DNA of 64,000 bases from Microvirga zambiensis WSM3693 (lineage in GTDB: Bacteria; Pseudomonadota; Alphaproteobacteria; Rhizobiales; Beijerinckiaceae), in the NCBI RefSeq assembly GCF_016735695.1, contig NZ_JAERQD010000026.1, positions 1-64,000 on the forward strand. Reading direction: 5' to 3'. Numbering within the stretch: the first letter of the stretch is position 1; each line of letters opens with the position of its first letter. Both the position numbers and the translations under genes were made by a program. A model generated the notes under the pieces. That model did no database searches and had not been told where the DNA came from. It was given only the letters and a program-made list of their open reading frames with translations. Positions 1 to 8,529 of this stretch are shown here, piece by piece.

Positions 1-54
1 ACCCCACGCAGCGCGGCTGCGCAACCCGGGCCAGCTCCGCCGCGCTGCTTCCCC

Positions 55-360
55 ATGTACTACGGCAGCGAATTCGTCTCGCGCGCTCTTGACCTATGGG
101 CGTATCGGAATGGAGTTGTTCTGGATTTCTCCCGTCCTGGCAAGCCCACCGACAACAGCTTCGTGGAGGCGTTCAACGGCAAGGTTCGGGCCGAATGCAT
201 TGATCAGAACTGGTTCTTGTCTCTGGCCGACGCCAGGCTAAAATGTGAGGCGTTCAGACACGAGTACAATTGTGAAAGACCGCACAGCTCGATCGGGCAT
301 AAGACCCCGGTCGAGTTCATGAAATCCATCGGAGCTCCCAGCCAGCCGATGGGGTCATGA
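55..360 (+). pseudogene. IS3-family transposase (OrfB), C-terminal remnant
   Basis: The 101-residue frame is the C-terminal part of an IS3-family DDE integrase: GSEFVSRALDLWAY, then SRPGKPTDNSFVEAFNGKVR (with the catalytic Glu region) and the ending RPHSSIGHKTPVEF. The N-terminal helix-turn-helix, the first catalytic Asp and OrfA are absent. The usual DNGSEF motif reads YYGSEF, so the second catalytic Asp is also lost. The 54 bases upstream do not continue the gene, so the element was cut here. It is a dead remnant at the edge of an IS-rich stretch. Confidence 0.85.
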
Positions 361-916
361 GGCCGGAAGTTCCGCTCGGCCATGGTCCAGCGTTCGGGGC
401 AGGTCCAGCAGGTCCAAAACCATCACTCCATTAACATTCCAACCGGACCAATCGGCGGGGGCGGGTCAGGCACGAGCGGCCGAAGCATGGATTTCCGATA
501 AGCCTGTGAAGCTGCTCTGAAGCAGCAATCGCCCGCGTGTCACGGCACTGGAAACGACAACCGACAGACGAGAGAGCTGACCATCCCGGCGAGAGCGGCA
601 CGCCGACGCGGACTATTCTCTCATGCTGCAAGAGCGGCGAGTTGGCGGCTTTCAGCCCCTGCTTGAGGTCGCTCCAATCGCGGGTCCGAGTGTCATGCAG
701 GCCCCAGTCTGAGGGCCTTAACATTCTCGCGCGTGCGCGAAAATGAGAACCGATGCCGCACAATTCCGAAGCGGCAAGCTAGGAGATAGCTGCGATCCAA
801 CGTCTCCTTGGCCCCCGTGACGTCTGGGGCGATCCGCAGCTGATGCTGCCCGTAAGGGTTGTTGCGCTCCTCCTGAAACCAACTAGGCTGAGCAGTAACC
901 GCAAGGATCTGTCGTC
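361..916. other. Non-coding stretch with probable IS3 right end
   Basis: The first ~108 bases resemble the terminal region of an IS3 element. GGACCA followed by a G-run and GGTCA near 445-468 looks like the usual right inverted repeat, so the remnant probably ends near 468. From 469 to 916 I see no convincing gene. The open frames on both strands there have no recognisable domain and no good ribosome binding site. Confidence 0.4.
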
Positions 917-1171
917 ATGGAACGGATTGTGGTGAACCACATACGAGACGATCTCTCCCTAGTCTCGCATCAGGACCAGACAGTATCATCCCATACCACC
1001 GAGCATGAGGCGCTCTCAGCGGCTTTCGCTTTCGCCTCGCGCTGCATCGAGAACGGCAACGAGACCGTGGTTGTTCTCACAAGAGAGCAAGGCCCCGGAC
1101 GAGCCTCGCGCAGGCGAGCCGTCGGTGGATGCTCGCTCGGTGGTCGCTGGTGGCACCACAGCCCTCGTTAG
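917..1171 (+). CDS. Small hypothetical protein
   Basis: An 84-residue frame starting MERIVVNHIRDD. The first ~60 residues look protein-like, with a beta-strand start, an amphipathic Ala-rich helix and a VVVLTRE strand. They resemble short single-domain proteins that are common in Rhizobiales. The C-terminal ~25 residues are Arg/Gly-rich and may be read-through of a lost stop codon. It lies just upstream of, and on the same strand as, the membrane protein at 1181. No function can be assigned. Confidence 0.4.
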   Translation: MERIVVNHIRDDLSLVSHQDQTVSSHTTEHEALSAAFAFASRCIENGNETVVVLTREQGPGRASRRRAVGGCSLGGRWWHHSPR

Positions 1172-1180
1172 GGGAACACG

Positions 1181-1432
1181 ATGATGCAAAGCATGGGACA
1201 AAAGTCCAAGGCGAAGCATCGGTGGGATACCCCAAGCCTGATCCTCCTTGGAGGGCTTTTGGGCCTGTTCGCCGCCGTCATGCATAACTTCTACGACGCG
1301 TTCCGGGACGCAATTCCGGAGGACAATCTATTGGTTCATGTTGTGTCAGGAGTGGTGATTTTCGTACTCGCCGGCGCATTGGTGCTCGGTGTGATTTCCG
1401 CCATCCGCAACTGGCTCACACAGCACAGGTAA
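1181..1432 (+). CDS. Small two-helix membrane protein
   Basis: An 83-residue protein with a charged N-terminus, a hydrophobic helix (about residues 19-35, LILLGGLLGLFAAVMH), a short polar loop and a second helix (about 52-74, VSGVVIFVLAGALVLGVIS). The topology suggests an inner-membrane protein with both ends in the cytoplasm. A GGGGAACACG stretch before the ATG is a weak ribosome binding site. I do not recognise the family. It follows the 917 frame closely and precedes the IS110 insertion. Confidence 0.6.
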   Translation: MMQSMGQKSKAKHRWDTPSLILLGGLLGLFAAVMHNFYDAFRDAIPEDNLLVHVVSGVVIFVLAGALVLGVISAIRNWLTQHR

Positions 1433-1770
1433 GTTCGCATAACGACCAGTATGGCACACGAAGGAGAGCCCCACCGCGAATTTCGCGGAAGGCCGTGTGT
1501 GGACGGCGCCTTGTGTGGACGGCGCCTGCGTGGCAAGAGGGTTTTGGTCTTTTGACGCTTTGGTCGGGTGCAGCCATGTGTTCGGCCTTGTCGTGCGGCC
1601 ACATGACCGCTGGCCCTGATGAAGTTCGCGGATCAGGTCCCTATCGTTTATGCTGCGTCTGAGCGCAACGGCCTTCGCGGGCTGCTCTGATCCCCGGCTC
1701 GACCGGTTCGTCATCACACCATCACCACCTCACCAATCCTGCAAATGTCTCGTCCAGATCCCATGACCGC
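1433..1770. other. Non-coding flank downstream of the IS110 transposase
   Basis: About 340 bases without a convincing gene lie between the membrane protein and the 3' end of the minus-strand IS110 transposase. The stretch contains a near-perfect palindrome at 1474-1488 and a 16-bp tandem duplication at 1496-1527. IS1111-group elements of the IS110 family carry their structured non-coding RNA on this side of the gene, so part of it may belong to the element. I could not locate the element's end. Confidence 0.4.
1496..1527. repeat. 16-bp tandem duplication
   Basis: TGTGTGGACGGCGCCT occurs twice head to tail (1496-1511 and 1512-1527). It is a simple local duplication, directly downstream of a palindrome at 1474-1488. 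Confidence 0.85.
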
Positions 1771-2799
1771 CTATGCGGCCGCAGCAGCCGGAGCGCGATA
1801 TCCTTGCTCGTCCTGGAGGACCGCCCAGGCGATCCGTGCCAGCTTGTTAGCAATGGCGGTTCTGACCACGCTGGCTGGGCGGCGTGCCAGAAGCCCGTTG
1901 ATCCACCCCGCCGTAACTGAGGTCCGGCCGCGCGCATGTCGCATCAGTGTGGAGGCTCCCAACACCAGAAGCCGTCGCAGATACCGATCACCCTGCTTGG
2001 AGATGTGTCCCAACCGCACCTTGCCGCCAGTGCCGCTCTGCCGTGGCACCAGCCCGATCCAGGCCGCCAAGTGCCGGCCTGAGCGGAAGGAGCTCGGATC
2101 CGGGATAGTAGCCGCCAAGGCACTGGCGGTGATCAGGCCGATGCCGGGGATGGTCTCCAGGCGCTGGCTCAGCTCATTCGTGCGATGCCACGCTAGGATC
2201 TCCTGCTCGACCTGGCCAATGCGGCCATGGACGTCCTCGATCTGAGCGAGGATCAAACGGATGCAGCGCCATGCCAGCTCCGGTAAGGCCATGCCGCGTG
2301 CCTTCTCGGCCAGCTCGATGAGCTTGGGAACGCTGGGAAGCCCCTGAGGGGCAATGACGCCGTACTCGGCCAAGTGACCTCGTAGAGCATTAACCAGCAT
2401 GGTCCGCTGCCGCACAAGTAGGTCACGGGTGCCGTGGAGCATGAGCGCGGCCTGCTGCTCAGGGTTCTTGATCGCAACAAAGCGCATGGTCGGGCGGGTC
2501 ACCGCCTCGCAAATGCCTTCAGCATCGAGTGCATCACTTTTGCTGCGTTTGACATATGGCTTCACATAGGCCGCAGGCATGAGCCGGACCTCGTGCCCGA
2601 GAGCCGCCAGCTCTCGCGCCCAGAAGTGGGCGGTGGAACACGCCTCCATGCCAATCAGGCAGGGCGGCAAGCGCCGGAAGAAGCCAATGAGCTCACTTCG
2701 GCGGAGCTGCCGGCGGATCAGAATCTGTCCATCCTGGTCAATGCCGTGGACCTGGAAGACGTGCTTGGCGAGATCGAGACCAACAGTCGTGACATGCAT
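1771..2799 (-). CDS. IS110-family transposase (IS1111-like)
   Basis: A full-length 342-residue RuvC-like DEDD recombinase. The N-terminal domain begins VGLDLAK, and the acidic residues fall at D9, E52 (IGMEAC), D89 and D92 (SDALDAE). The C-terminal transposase_20 domain has IPGIGLITASALAATI and GLVPRQSGTGGK with the serine-containing active loop. The close match to IS1111-type sequences (GLDLAKxVFQVHG, LPPCLIGMEA) suggests that subgroup. Nothing in the frame looks broken. Members of this family work with an element-encoded bridge RNA, so the flanks matter. Terminal repeats were not resolved. Confidence 0.93.
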   Translation of the reverse strand: MHVTTVGLDLAKHVFQVHGIDQDGQILIRRQLRRSELIGFFRRLPPCLIGMEACSTAHFWARELAALGHEVRLMPAAYVKPYVKRSKSDALDAEGICEAVTRPTMRFVAIKNPEQQAALMLHGTRDLLVRQRTMLVNALRGHLAEYGVIAPQGLPSVPKLIELAEKARGMALPELAWRCIRLILAQIEDVHGRIGQVEQEILAWHRTNELSQRLETIPGIGLITASALAATIPDPSSFRSGRHLAAWIGLVPRQSGTGGKVRLGHISKQGDRYLRRLLVLGASTLMRHARGRTSVTAGWINGLLARRPASVVRTAIANKLARIAWAVLQDEQGYRAPAAAAA

Positions 2800-2948
2800 T
2801 GGAGCGGCTCCCTGTCTGGCGCTGAGGCAATCACCCTATCTCATAGGGCGCTGCCGGGAGCAGGCGCCGTCCACTCCATCATTTATGGAACTGGCCTCGT
2901 CAAGCCCAGCGAAAAGGGTATAGAATTGGCCTTTCAGAGGGGGCTTCC

Positions 2949-3197
2949 ATGAGCCGCGTCCCCGCTTTTGCCAGGGCCATTTGTCTCCCGCTGACCTGCC
3001 TCGCTGCGGCCCAGCCGTCGACGAAGAGCGCCCGCATCAGGATGCTGTGCCCCGTCCGTTGCGCTGGACCGGGCTACACCGCCTTAGTAGACGAACTGCG
3101 CAAACTTGGCTGGATCGAGGGAAAACGGACTATTGCCGGTTGGCCTCCATCGGACACCCGACAGACAAGGCTCATGCCCCTACTTTCGCTTGATTGA
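2949..3197 (+). pseudogene. N-terminal remnant of an ABC_sub_bind-type substrate-binding protein
   Basis: The 82-residue frame starts MSRVPAFARAICLPLTCLAA like a signal peptide. It continues with RIRMLCPVRC and YTALVDELRKLGWIEGKRTI, which fits the start of ABC_sub_bind proteins (usual form FRDGLRELGYVEGKN). These proteins are normally about 320 residues, and here the reading stops shortly after the first strand-helix unit. It sits directly beside the IS110 element and is probably a decay product of that insertion. Confidence 0.55.
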
Positions 3198-3368
3198 GAA
3201 AACTCAACAGGGGGGCACGGATGACTGCGCGAACACTGACGCTTGTAAATCCTTGCGCGTCGGATGCCGACCTTTTTCAAGCGCCTCGGATGGACAGCGC
3301 CGGAACGCTCAGCATCGCTGGGGCATTACCGCACACCACAACCCGCTCGTTCAGGAATTACGGCACGT

Positions 3369-3752
3369 ATGTTCGACAATCTGCCCTCCGCGCTGCTTGC
3401 ACTCTTCCTCGCCTTCTGTGTCCTGTGGCTGATCTGGCAGGTGCTCCGACGGCTCCGGCCATCCCGCAGAGGGAGGCAAGAGTCCTACAGGGAAGCGCAG
3501 CCCGAGCCTCGCACGCGCCTCGATGAGTCAGCCCCGCTACAGGCAGCAGGCACAGTCTCCACCATTCCAGACGCGGCTGATGTTCTCGCTCTTAAAGCAG
3601 CCATCGACAATCTGGCACGGCAAATTGCTGCCTTGGAGAAACGTCTGGCATCCGGACCGATCGATCATCAACCAGCCTCGGCTTCAGCGAGCGTGACGAG
3701 CGTCGAGCCGAGGCCTGAGCTCCCTGCTGTGACCCCGGATCATCGGATCTAA
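3369..3752 (+). CDS. Single-pass membrane protein with coiled coil
   Basis: About 127 residues from the ATG at 3369 (the frame is open from 3264, but the upstream part is not protein-like). An N-terminal transmembrane helix, SALLALFLAFCVLWLIWQVL, is followed by an Arg-rich stop-transfer segment. A short helix then follows, VLALKAAIDNLARQIAALEKRL, with heptad spacing typical of a coiled coil, and a Pro/Ala tail ends the protein. It is probably an inner-membrane protein with a cytoplasmic coiled coil. The family is not recognised. Confidence 0.5.
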   Translation: MFDNLPSALLALFLAFCVLWLIWQVLRRLRPSRRGRQESYREAQPEPRTRLDESAPLQAAGTVSTIPDAADVLALKAAIDNLARQIAALEKRLASGPIDHQPASASASVTSVEPRPELPAVTPDHRI

Positions 3753-3871
3753 GGCGGGTCTGGCCGCTCGGCTGCACTTCGGCCCGACATGGGTGGTTAC
3801 TCCGCAGCATCACAGGTGCGCCTGTCTGATACAGATTGCTGTTTCCGAGCCGAGTTACAGGCAAAGCCTGT

Positions 3872-4081
3872 TCAACCTGCCACCCTTGAGCAGGCTGAGG
3901 CCGGCAGGAGATCGGCCTCACGCACAACGCGCTGGCCTGGTCCGCTTGCAGCTTTGATGCGGTAGAGCGGCTCGCCATCCGGTCCGCTCGGAAGCTGGCG
4001 CAGGATCTCGTAGATCCCGGTATTCTCGAGAAGCTTGTCCCGCGGCCGCACAAGTTGGCCGATCTGGAACCTGTGATCCAT
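3872..4081 (-). CDS. Conserved small hypothetical protein
   Basis: A 69-residue protein (MDHRFQIGQLVRP, then IYEILRQLPSGPDGEPLYRIK, ending RVVREADL). This layout, a short beta-barrel-like fold with VRP and YRIK motifs, is common in Rhizobiales small proteins of unknown function. The start is well supported by an AGGAGG ribosome binding site seven bases before the ATG. It has no operon partner. I know of no function for the family. Confidence 0.7.
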   Translation of the reverse strand: MDHRFQIGQLVRPRDKLLENTGIYEILRQLPSGPDGEPLYRIKAASGPGQRVVREADLLPASACSRVAG

Positions 4082-4402
4082 GGCACTTCCTCCTGCTCAC
4101 TGGGTGTGGTTCTGCTAAGGCAGTCCGCCCATTGATCAAACAACCACATGGCTGTGCTCAACGTTCCTAATCCGGATGGGCAGTGCCTTGGACAAGCAGG
4201 CCGTGCGATCTATTGAGGGCAAACGTGGATGTGAGTTGGGCTGATGAAGGATCGGAACCTTCGGCGATCGCTGTTCCCGAAACACGTTGATCCGCGATTA
4301 GGTTACCTGCGAGGTGCAAGCCGTGGCTGAAGGCCGGCAAGTTCAACATGATTCATAGAGGATTTGCCCCAGGCGTGAAGTTACACGGAGCCCGCCATCG
4401 CC
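4082..4402. other. Intergenic, nothing recognised
   Basis: Frames on both strands are short and lack domains or ribosome binding sites. The stretch contains the likely promoter of the minus-strand gene ending at 3872 and the 3' side of the ankyrin gene. No repeat or hairpin stands out. Confidence 0.4.
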
Positions 4403-5095
4403 CTAGCGGTCGGAGGCCCCTCGCAGCAAGGACACCATGCCGCCGTACCCGCGGGCCTGTGCGAGCTGGAGTGGTGTCGCTCCGTTGCGGTCAGGGATCC
4501 TGGCGTCGGCGCCGGCTGCGAGGAGGGCCCGCACGGTTTCGGTGTGACGAGTCCCGCCGTCCCCGAGGATCACCGCCTCGATCAGGGCAGTCCAACCAAG
4601 GTTGTTGACATGGTTGAGCGGCGCGCCGGCTTGGATGAGTTCGCGGACAATGCCGTCGTGGCCGAGATGGGCCGCGGCGATGAGGGCCGTGCCGTCGTAG
4701 ACGCTGGTGATCAGCTTCGCGCTGGCACCAGACGCGAGCAGAGCTTTCAGTGTCGGAATATCGTCCCTGACGGCCGCGATGGTCACGGCATCATAACGCT
4801 GGTTGTCGAGGAGACTGGGATCTGCCCCGGCGGCGACCAGGGCTCGCGCTGCTGCGCCGTGACCCTGGAAAGCCGCCACATGCAGCGGCGTGCGGCCATT
4901 CTGGTCACGGCTGTTCGGATCGACGCTCACCTTTCCGAGGCGCCGGACGTCATCAACAGAGCCTTGGGCCGCGGCCGCGTGCAAGCCGCGGTAGGCGGAG
5001 AGTTCAGCCTGTGTAGGCGGCGTTTGCGCCGAGGCAGCGCCCCCGGCGAGCCCCAGGATTACGAGCAATCCGACCGGTGCAAGTGGATTGGCCAT
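4403..5095 (-). CDS. Secreted ankyrin-repeat protein
   Basis: A 230-residue protein from the ATG at 5095. That start is preferred over an upstream in-frame one because it begins a clear signal peptide, MANPLAPVGLLVILGLAGGA, with a likely cleavage at ASAQ. About five ankyrin repeats follow, with the consensus pieces GRTPLHVAAFQGHGAAARAL, YDGTALIAAAHLGHDGIVRE, LGWTALIEAVILGDG and GATPLQLAQARGYGGMVSLL. It is probably a periplasmic protein-protein interaction module. Ankyrin genes like this often neighbour catalase or stress genes, but none is present here. Confidence 0.9.
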   Translation of the reverse strand: MANPLAPVGLLVILGLAGGAASAQTPPTQAELSAYRGLHAAAAQGSVDDVRRLGKVSVDPNSRDQNGRTPLHVAAFQGHGAAARALVAAGADPSLLDNQRYDAVTIAAVRDDIPTLKALLASGASAKLITSVYDGTALIAAAHLGHDGIVRELIQAGAPLNHVNNLGWTALIEAVILGDGGTRHTETVRALLAAGADARIPDRNGATPLQLAQARGYGGMVSLLRGASDR

Positions 5096-5151
5096 GGTCT
5101 GCCTCCATGTGGCGCAGTGGCCAGTAGAATTGCCGGCCACCGCGTTGGTGA

Positions 5152-5320
5152 TCACTTCAGTTTCGGTTGGATCTTGGCAAGACCCGCGTTCGCGCATTCC
5201 TCATCAAGGTGCCCGCCTGGGGCGCCGCCAACGCCCACAGCCCCGATCACCTCATCACCAGCCTTCACCGGCACGCCGCCGCCCAGCAGCAGAAAGCCTT
5301 CAATGGCCGCCAAGTGGCGG
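5152..5320 (-). pseudogene. C-terminal remnant of a GlcG/HbpS-like (DUF336) protein
   Basis: The last ~55 codons of this frame read LAAIEGFLLLGGGVPVKAGD, then EVIGAVGVGGAPGGHLDEEC and a final AGLAKI. This is the C-terminal signature of the GlcG/HbpS haem-binding family (GGVPI, GxVIGAxGVSGA). The N-terminal two thirds are missing, and upstream sequence in all frames is unrelated. It lies immediately upstream of the ankyrin gene on the same strand, so it may once have shared its transcript. Confidence 0.7.
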
Positions 5321-5375
5321 GAGGGTGAACCGCTCCGAGCTTGGGAGAAGGCGGCCCGATCCCTATATACAGCCC

Positions 5376-5810
5376 ATGCCGCATAAGGGAACTTCGCCTC
5401 GTACCCTCGAGCTGTTCGAGTACACGCTGACCATCCCGACGCCCGCGTCCGAACCGGCTTCCGTCGCCCCCAAGCCGCCGGCGCTTGCGAGCCTGTCGGA
5501 TGCGCAACTGGCTCAGCAGCTTGGCGGCCTCCTCGAAGAGGTGCAACGCCGCCTGAAGACGGGCAGGGGCAGCCGGTCGGAGTTGGAGACCGCAGCGAGG
5601 CAAGCCATCCTGTCCCTAAAGAGCCTCGCCCCGAGCCCGCAGAAGCAGTCCAGGTCGTCAGGATCGAGCAAGGCATCAGCGCAGTTGCAGGAGGGGCAGC
5701 GGAAAGCGGTGCGGGCTGCTCTTTTGGCCGGGGTGACCCCCAATCAGGTGGCGAAGCACTTTGGCCTCTCGCTGACCACAATCCGCAAGGTGCTGGACGA
5801 GAGCACATAG
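5376..5810 (+). CDS. Hypothetical protein with C-terminal helix-turn-helix
   Basis: A 144-residue protein from the ATG at 5376 (MPHKGTSPRTLELFEYTL). The middle is helical (LSDAQLAQQLGGLLEEVQRR). The last ~37 residues form a resolvase-like helix-turn-helix: GQRKAVRAALLAGVTPNQVA followed by KHFGLSLTTIRKVL. It is probably a DNA-binding protein of a mobile or accessory region. The start is chosen because upstream in-frame codons overlap the GlcG-like remnant on the other strand. It ends 89 bases before the tRNA-Lys fragment. Confidence 0.6.
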   Translation: MPHKGTSPRTLELFEYTLTIPTPASEPASVAPKPPALASLSDAQLAQQLGGLLEEVQRRLKTGRGSRSELETAARQAILSLKSLAPSPQKQSRSSGSSKASAQLQEGQRKAVRAALLAGVTPNQVAKHFGLSLTTIRKVLDEST

Positions 5811-5898
5811 GTTGCAGCAATCAGGTTGAATGCTCGCGCCAAGGTGAGATTTCCGCAGTGGCTGTGCCGCGGAGTGTCCTGCGAGGTGGAGATAAGTC

Positions 5899-5954
5899 GG
5901 AGCACCTGACTTTTAATCAGAGGGTCCTGGGTTCGAGTCCCAGCGCGCTCACCA
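5899..5954 (+). pseudogene. tRNA-Lys(UUU) 3' fragment, probable attachment-site relic
   Basis: The sequence reads the anticodon arm (CCTGACTTTTAATCAG, anticodon TTT), the variable loop, the T arm (GGTTCGAGTCC) and the acceptor 3' strand CGCGCTC followed by encoded ACCA. The 5' half is missing. The acceptor partner GAGCGCG and a D arm with GCTCAG are not found in the bases upstream, so this cannot fold as a tRNA. Integrases of genomic islands commonly recombine into the 3' half of tRNA genes and leave exactly such a duplicate. No integrase gene remains nearby. Confidence 0.8.
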
Positions 5955-6273
5955 TATTTCCCAAAGGTTTAGAGCCTATGTGGTCGTCCGGCAGGCCACA
6001 TGCATCACTCTCAGTAATCACATAGTAAGCACGCGGAACCGTTTCGCCGTGGGTGTGCCTCGCGGCCTTCTGGCCATCAGCCACGATCATCTCACAGCTG
6101 ATTCCTCGGTCATCTGCGAGCTGCGAGGCTAGATCAAGTCCTCATTCCTGAATGGCGGCTTAGGGCAGGAACAGCTGACGTTCCTGGAGGGTAGGGATGC
6201 TTCAGGGTTTGACCCTGGCTGTGTCAAAACGCGGTTGGTGGTAGGATTGCCTCAGCCATGTTTGGGGGATCCG

Positions 6274-7713
6274 ATGAGACGCTTTGTTGAAGGCGTGGAT
6301 CGCAGCCAGACCACCCTGTTTCCCGAAAGCTTGGACGACTGGATCAGTGAGAACAACCCGGTGCGCGTCATCGATGCTTTTGTCGATGCCCTGGATCTGC
6401 GGGCGCTAGGCTTTGATGGTGTCGTGCCCGAGGCAACCGGACGTCCGTCCTACCATCCCGCCATCCTGCTCAAGCTTTACATCTACGGCTATCTCAATCG
6501 GGCGCAGTCGAGCCGGCGCCTGGAGCGCGAGGCCGGCCGCAATGTCGAGCTGATGTGGCTGACCGGCCGCCTGATGCCGGACCACAAGACCATCGCCAAT
6601 TTCCGCAGGGACAGCGGCCGGGCCATCCGTCAGGTCTGCACCCAGTTCGTCACCCTGTGCCGCAAGCTGGGGCTGTTGAACACCGCCAGCGTGGCCATCG
6701 ACGGCTCCAAGTTCAAGGCGGTCAACAACCGCGACAAGAACTTCACCCGGGCCAAGGTCGAGCGCCGCCGGGCGCAGATGGAGGAGAGCGTGGCGCGCTA
6801 TCTCCGGCAACTCGACACGGCCGATCGGCATGACCCGACAGAAGCGCTGGCGGCCAGGACCACCCGGCTGAAAGAGAAGATCGCCCGGCTCGAGCAGGAG
6901 ATGCAGCGCCTGGCTGAGTTGGAGGCGCAGATGCTGGCCTCGCCCGACCAGCAGATCTCGCTGACGGACCCGGATGCCCGCTCGATGGCAACCAGCGGGC
7001 GCGGCTCCGGCGTGGTGGGCTACAATGTGCAGGTGGCGGTGGAGACACAGCACCATCTCATCGTGGCGCATGAGGTGACCAATGATGGCTGCGACCGTGC
7101 TCAACTGTTCGCCACGGGCAAGGAAGCCAAGGCTGTCCTGGAGGTGGAGAGGCTCGAGGCTGTTGCTGATCGCGGTGACTTCGATAGCGAGGAGATCCTG
7201 GCCTGCGACCAGGCGGGAGTGACCGTCACCTTGCCCAAGCCGATGACCTCCGGCTCGAAAGCGGATGGCTGGTTCGGCAAGCCCGACTTCGTCTACCTGC
7301 CCGAGGAGGACGCCTACCGCTGTCCGGCCGGCGAGAAGCTGCGGTACTACTACAGCAACGTCGAGCGCGGGCTGACGCTGCGGCGCTACTGGACCACCGC
7401 CTGTCACACCTGTCCGCTGAAGAGCCGCTGCACCACCGCCAAGGAGCGGCGGATCGTGCGCTGGGAGCATGAGGATGTGCTGGAGGCGGTGCAGCGCCGG
7501 CTCGATCTGAACCCAGGGGCGATGCGCCAGCGGCGGAAGGTGGTCGAGCATCCGTTTGGCACGATCAAGCTGCGCATGGGCGCCACCCACTTCCTGCTGA
7601 AGACCTTGCCGAAGGTGGCCAGCGAGATGGCGCTGCACGTGATGGCCTACAATCTCACCCGAGTGCTGAACATCCTGGGCATCCAGCCGCTGATGGCCGC
7701 CCTCAGGGCCTAA
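6274..7713 (+). CDS. IS1182-family transposase
   Basis: An intact 479-residue DDE transposase from the ATG at 6274, MRRFVEGVDRSQTTLFPESL. This is the usual IS1182 start and is preferred to an earlier in-frame codon. Domains in order are an N-terminal DUF772-like region (RPSYHPAILLKLYIYGYLN), the first catalytic region VAIDGSKFKAVN, a long coiled coil, the second catalytic region ADRGDFDSEEI, a zinc-like cysteine cluster (CHTCPLKSRC), and the Glu region VEHPFGTIKLRMG. The left end may lie near 6216; the right end was not resolved. Confidence 0.93.
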   Translation: MRRFVEGVDRSQTTLFPESLDDWISENNPVRVIDAFVDALDLRALGFDGVVPEATGRPSYHPAILLKLYIYGYLNRAQSSRRLEREAGRNVELMWLTGRLMPDHKTIANFRRDSGRAIRQVCTQFVTLCRKLGLLNTASVAIDGSKFKAVNNRDKNFTRAKVERRRAQMEESVARYLRQLDTADRHDPTEALAARTTRLKEKIARLEQEMQRLAELEAQMLASPDQQISLTDPDARSMATSGRGSGVVGYNVQVAVETQHHLIVAHEVTNDGCDRAQLFATGKEAKAVLEVERLEAVADRGDFDSEEILACDQAGVTVTLPKPMTSGSKADGWFGKPDFVYLPEEDAYRCPAGEKLRYYYSNVERGLTLRRYWTTACHTCPLKSRCTTAKERRIVRWEHEDVLEAVQRRLDLNPGAMRQRRKVVEHPFGTIKLRMGATHFLLKTLPKVASEMALHVMAYNLTRVLNILGIQPLMAALRA

Positions 7714-7967
7714 GGGCATGCTATCCTTCCTGCAGATTGGTAGAGGTGCGCAGCCTCATTGCACCATCAATGTCGAGGCGCGAGGGCTCGGCTGGTTGCG
7801 GCTTGATTCATCGGTGCATCGCGTGGGCGCGTCCAAGATTCTCCCAAGCATCATCCAGAATTTGTCACAAAGCATCACGATGAATTGCTGAAACAAATCC
7901 CGGGTTGTCTCTAAACTTAATCGTCCGAAGGGACGCCTGCCTCTCCACGACCTTGTTGAGCGCGAGC

Positions 7968-8244
7968 ATGCGCTTCTATTTCCACCTCGTTGGGACCATC
8001 GGGTGCGATCCCCGATGACACCGGTTTTGAGGCCGTGAACCTTGAGGTGGCCGAAGCGGAATCGCGGCTAGCCCTTGAGGAGATCCGAAATGACAGCCTG
8101 TACGCCGATGATGATTGGCAAGGCTGGCAATTGGAGATCACCGATGCATCACATCGGGTTCTCCGCACGATCCCGCTTGATCAAAGCCGCCAAGACTACA
8201 GAACAGAAGAACTCTGGCTCATTGCCAAAAAGCGGGTGACATGA
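7968..8244 (+). pseudogene. DUF6894-family protein, frameshifted
   Basis: The ATG at 7968 gives MRFYFHL, the invariant start of DUF6894 proteins, then the frame hits a stop at 8016. The rest of the domain continues in the +1 frame from about 7990: GAIPDDTGFEAVNLEVAEAE and DDDWQGWQLEITDASHRVLR, ending TIPLDQS. One base gained or lost between about 7990 and 8005 explains this. A second, intact DUF6894 gene is at 47093. DUF6894 proteins are short Rhizobiales proteins of unknown role. Confidence 0.75.
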
Positions 8245-8482
8245 ATCAACAGCGTGCTTCTGGCTGTTGGGTGTACCATCGACTGGCACGCCCCACTAAC
8301 AATGCTCTAAGCTCACGCTGCATCAGGCGCTGATGATCTAAGCCAGTCGAGCATGTACGCCCCTCATGACATTTCTTGCGTCACGCATGAGTTCCAGTGC
8401 GCAAGTCAGCATTCCTCAGATGGCTTGCCTTTCCCAAGGACGTCGTTCGGGAGTTGCTCAGGTGCGGAGCCGAAGAAGAACG

Positions 8483-8507
8483 ACGGGCGGCCGCTAGGGC
8501 CGCCCGT
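8483..8507 (-). terminator. Hairpin terminator after the DUF1236 gene
   Basis: A perfect 10-bp stem (ACGGGCGGCC / GGCCGCCCGT) with the 5-base loop GCTAG. On the minus strand it is followed by a T-rich tract (TTCTTCTT). It lies 23 bases after the stop of the minus-strand DUF1236 gene. Confidence 0.7.
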
Positions 8508-8529
8508 GCTTAGTCTGGAAGCTCGTTCC

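Noticed and set aside
431-763. 110-codon minus-strand frame and an overlapping 69-codon plus-strand frame
   Set aside because: No domain, no ribosome binding site, and composition typical of non-coding GC-rich DNA.
1745-2245. 166-codon plus-strand frame across the IS110 element
   Set aside because: Antisense shadow of the well-supported IS110 transposase.
5899-5954. Intact tRNA-Lys gene
   Set aside because: The 5' acceptor strand and D arm are missing, so it cannot fold into a tRNA.
6406-7719. 437-codon minus-strand frame
   Set aside because: Exact antisense of the IS1182 transposase; long only because of high GC content.
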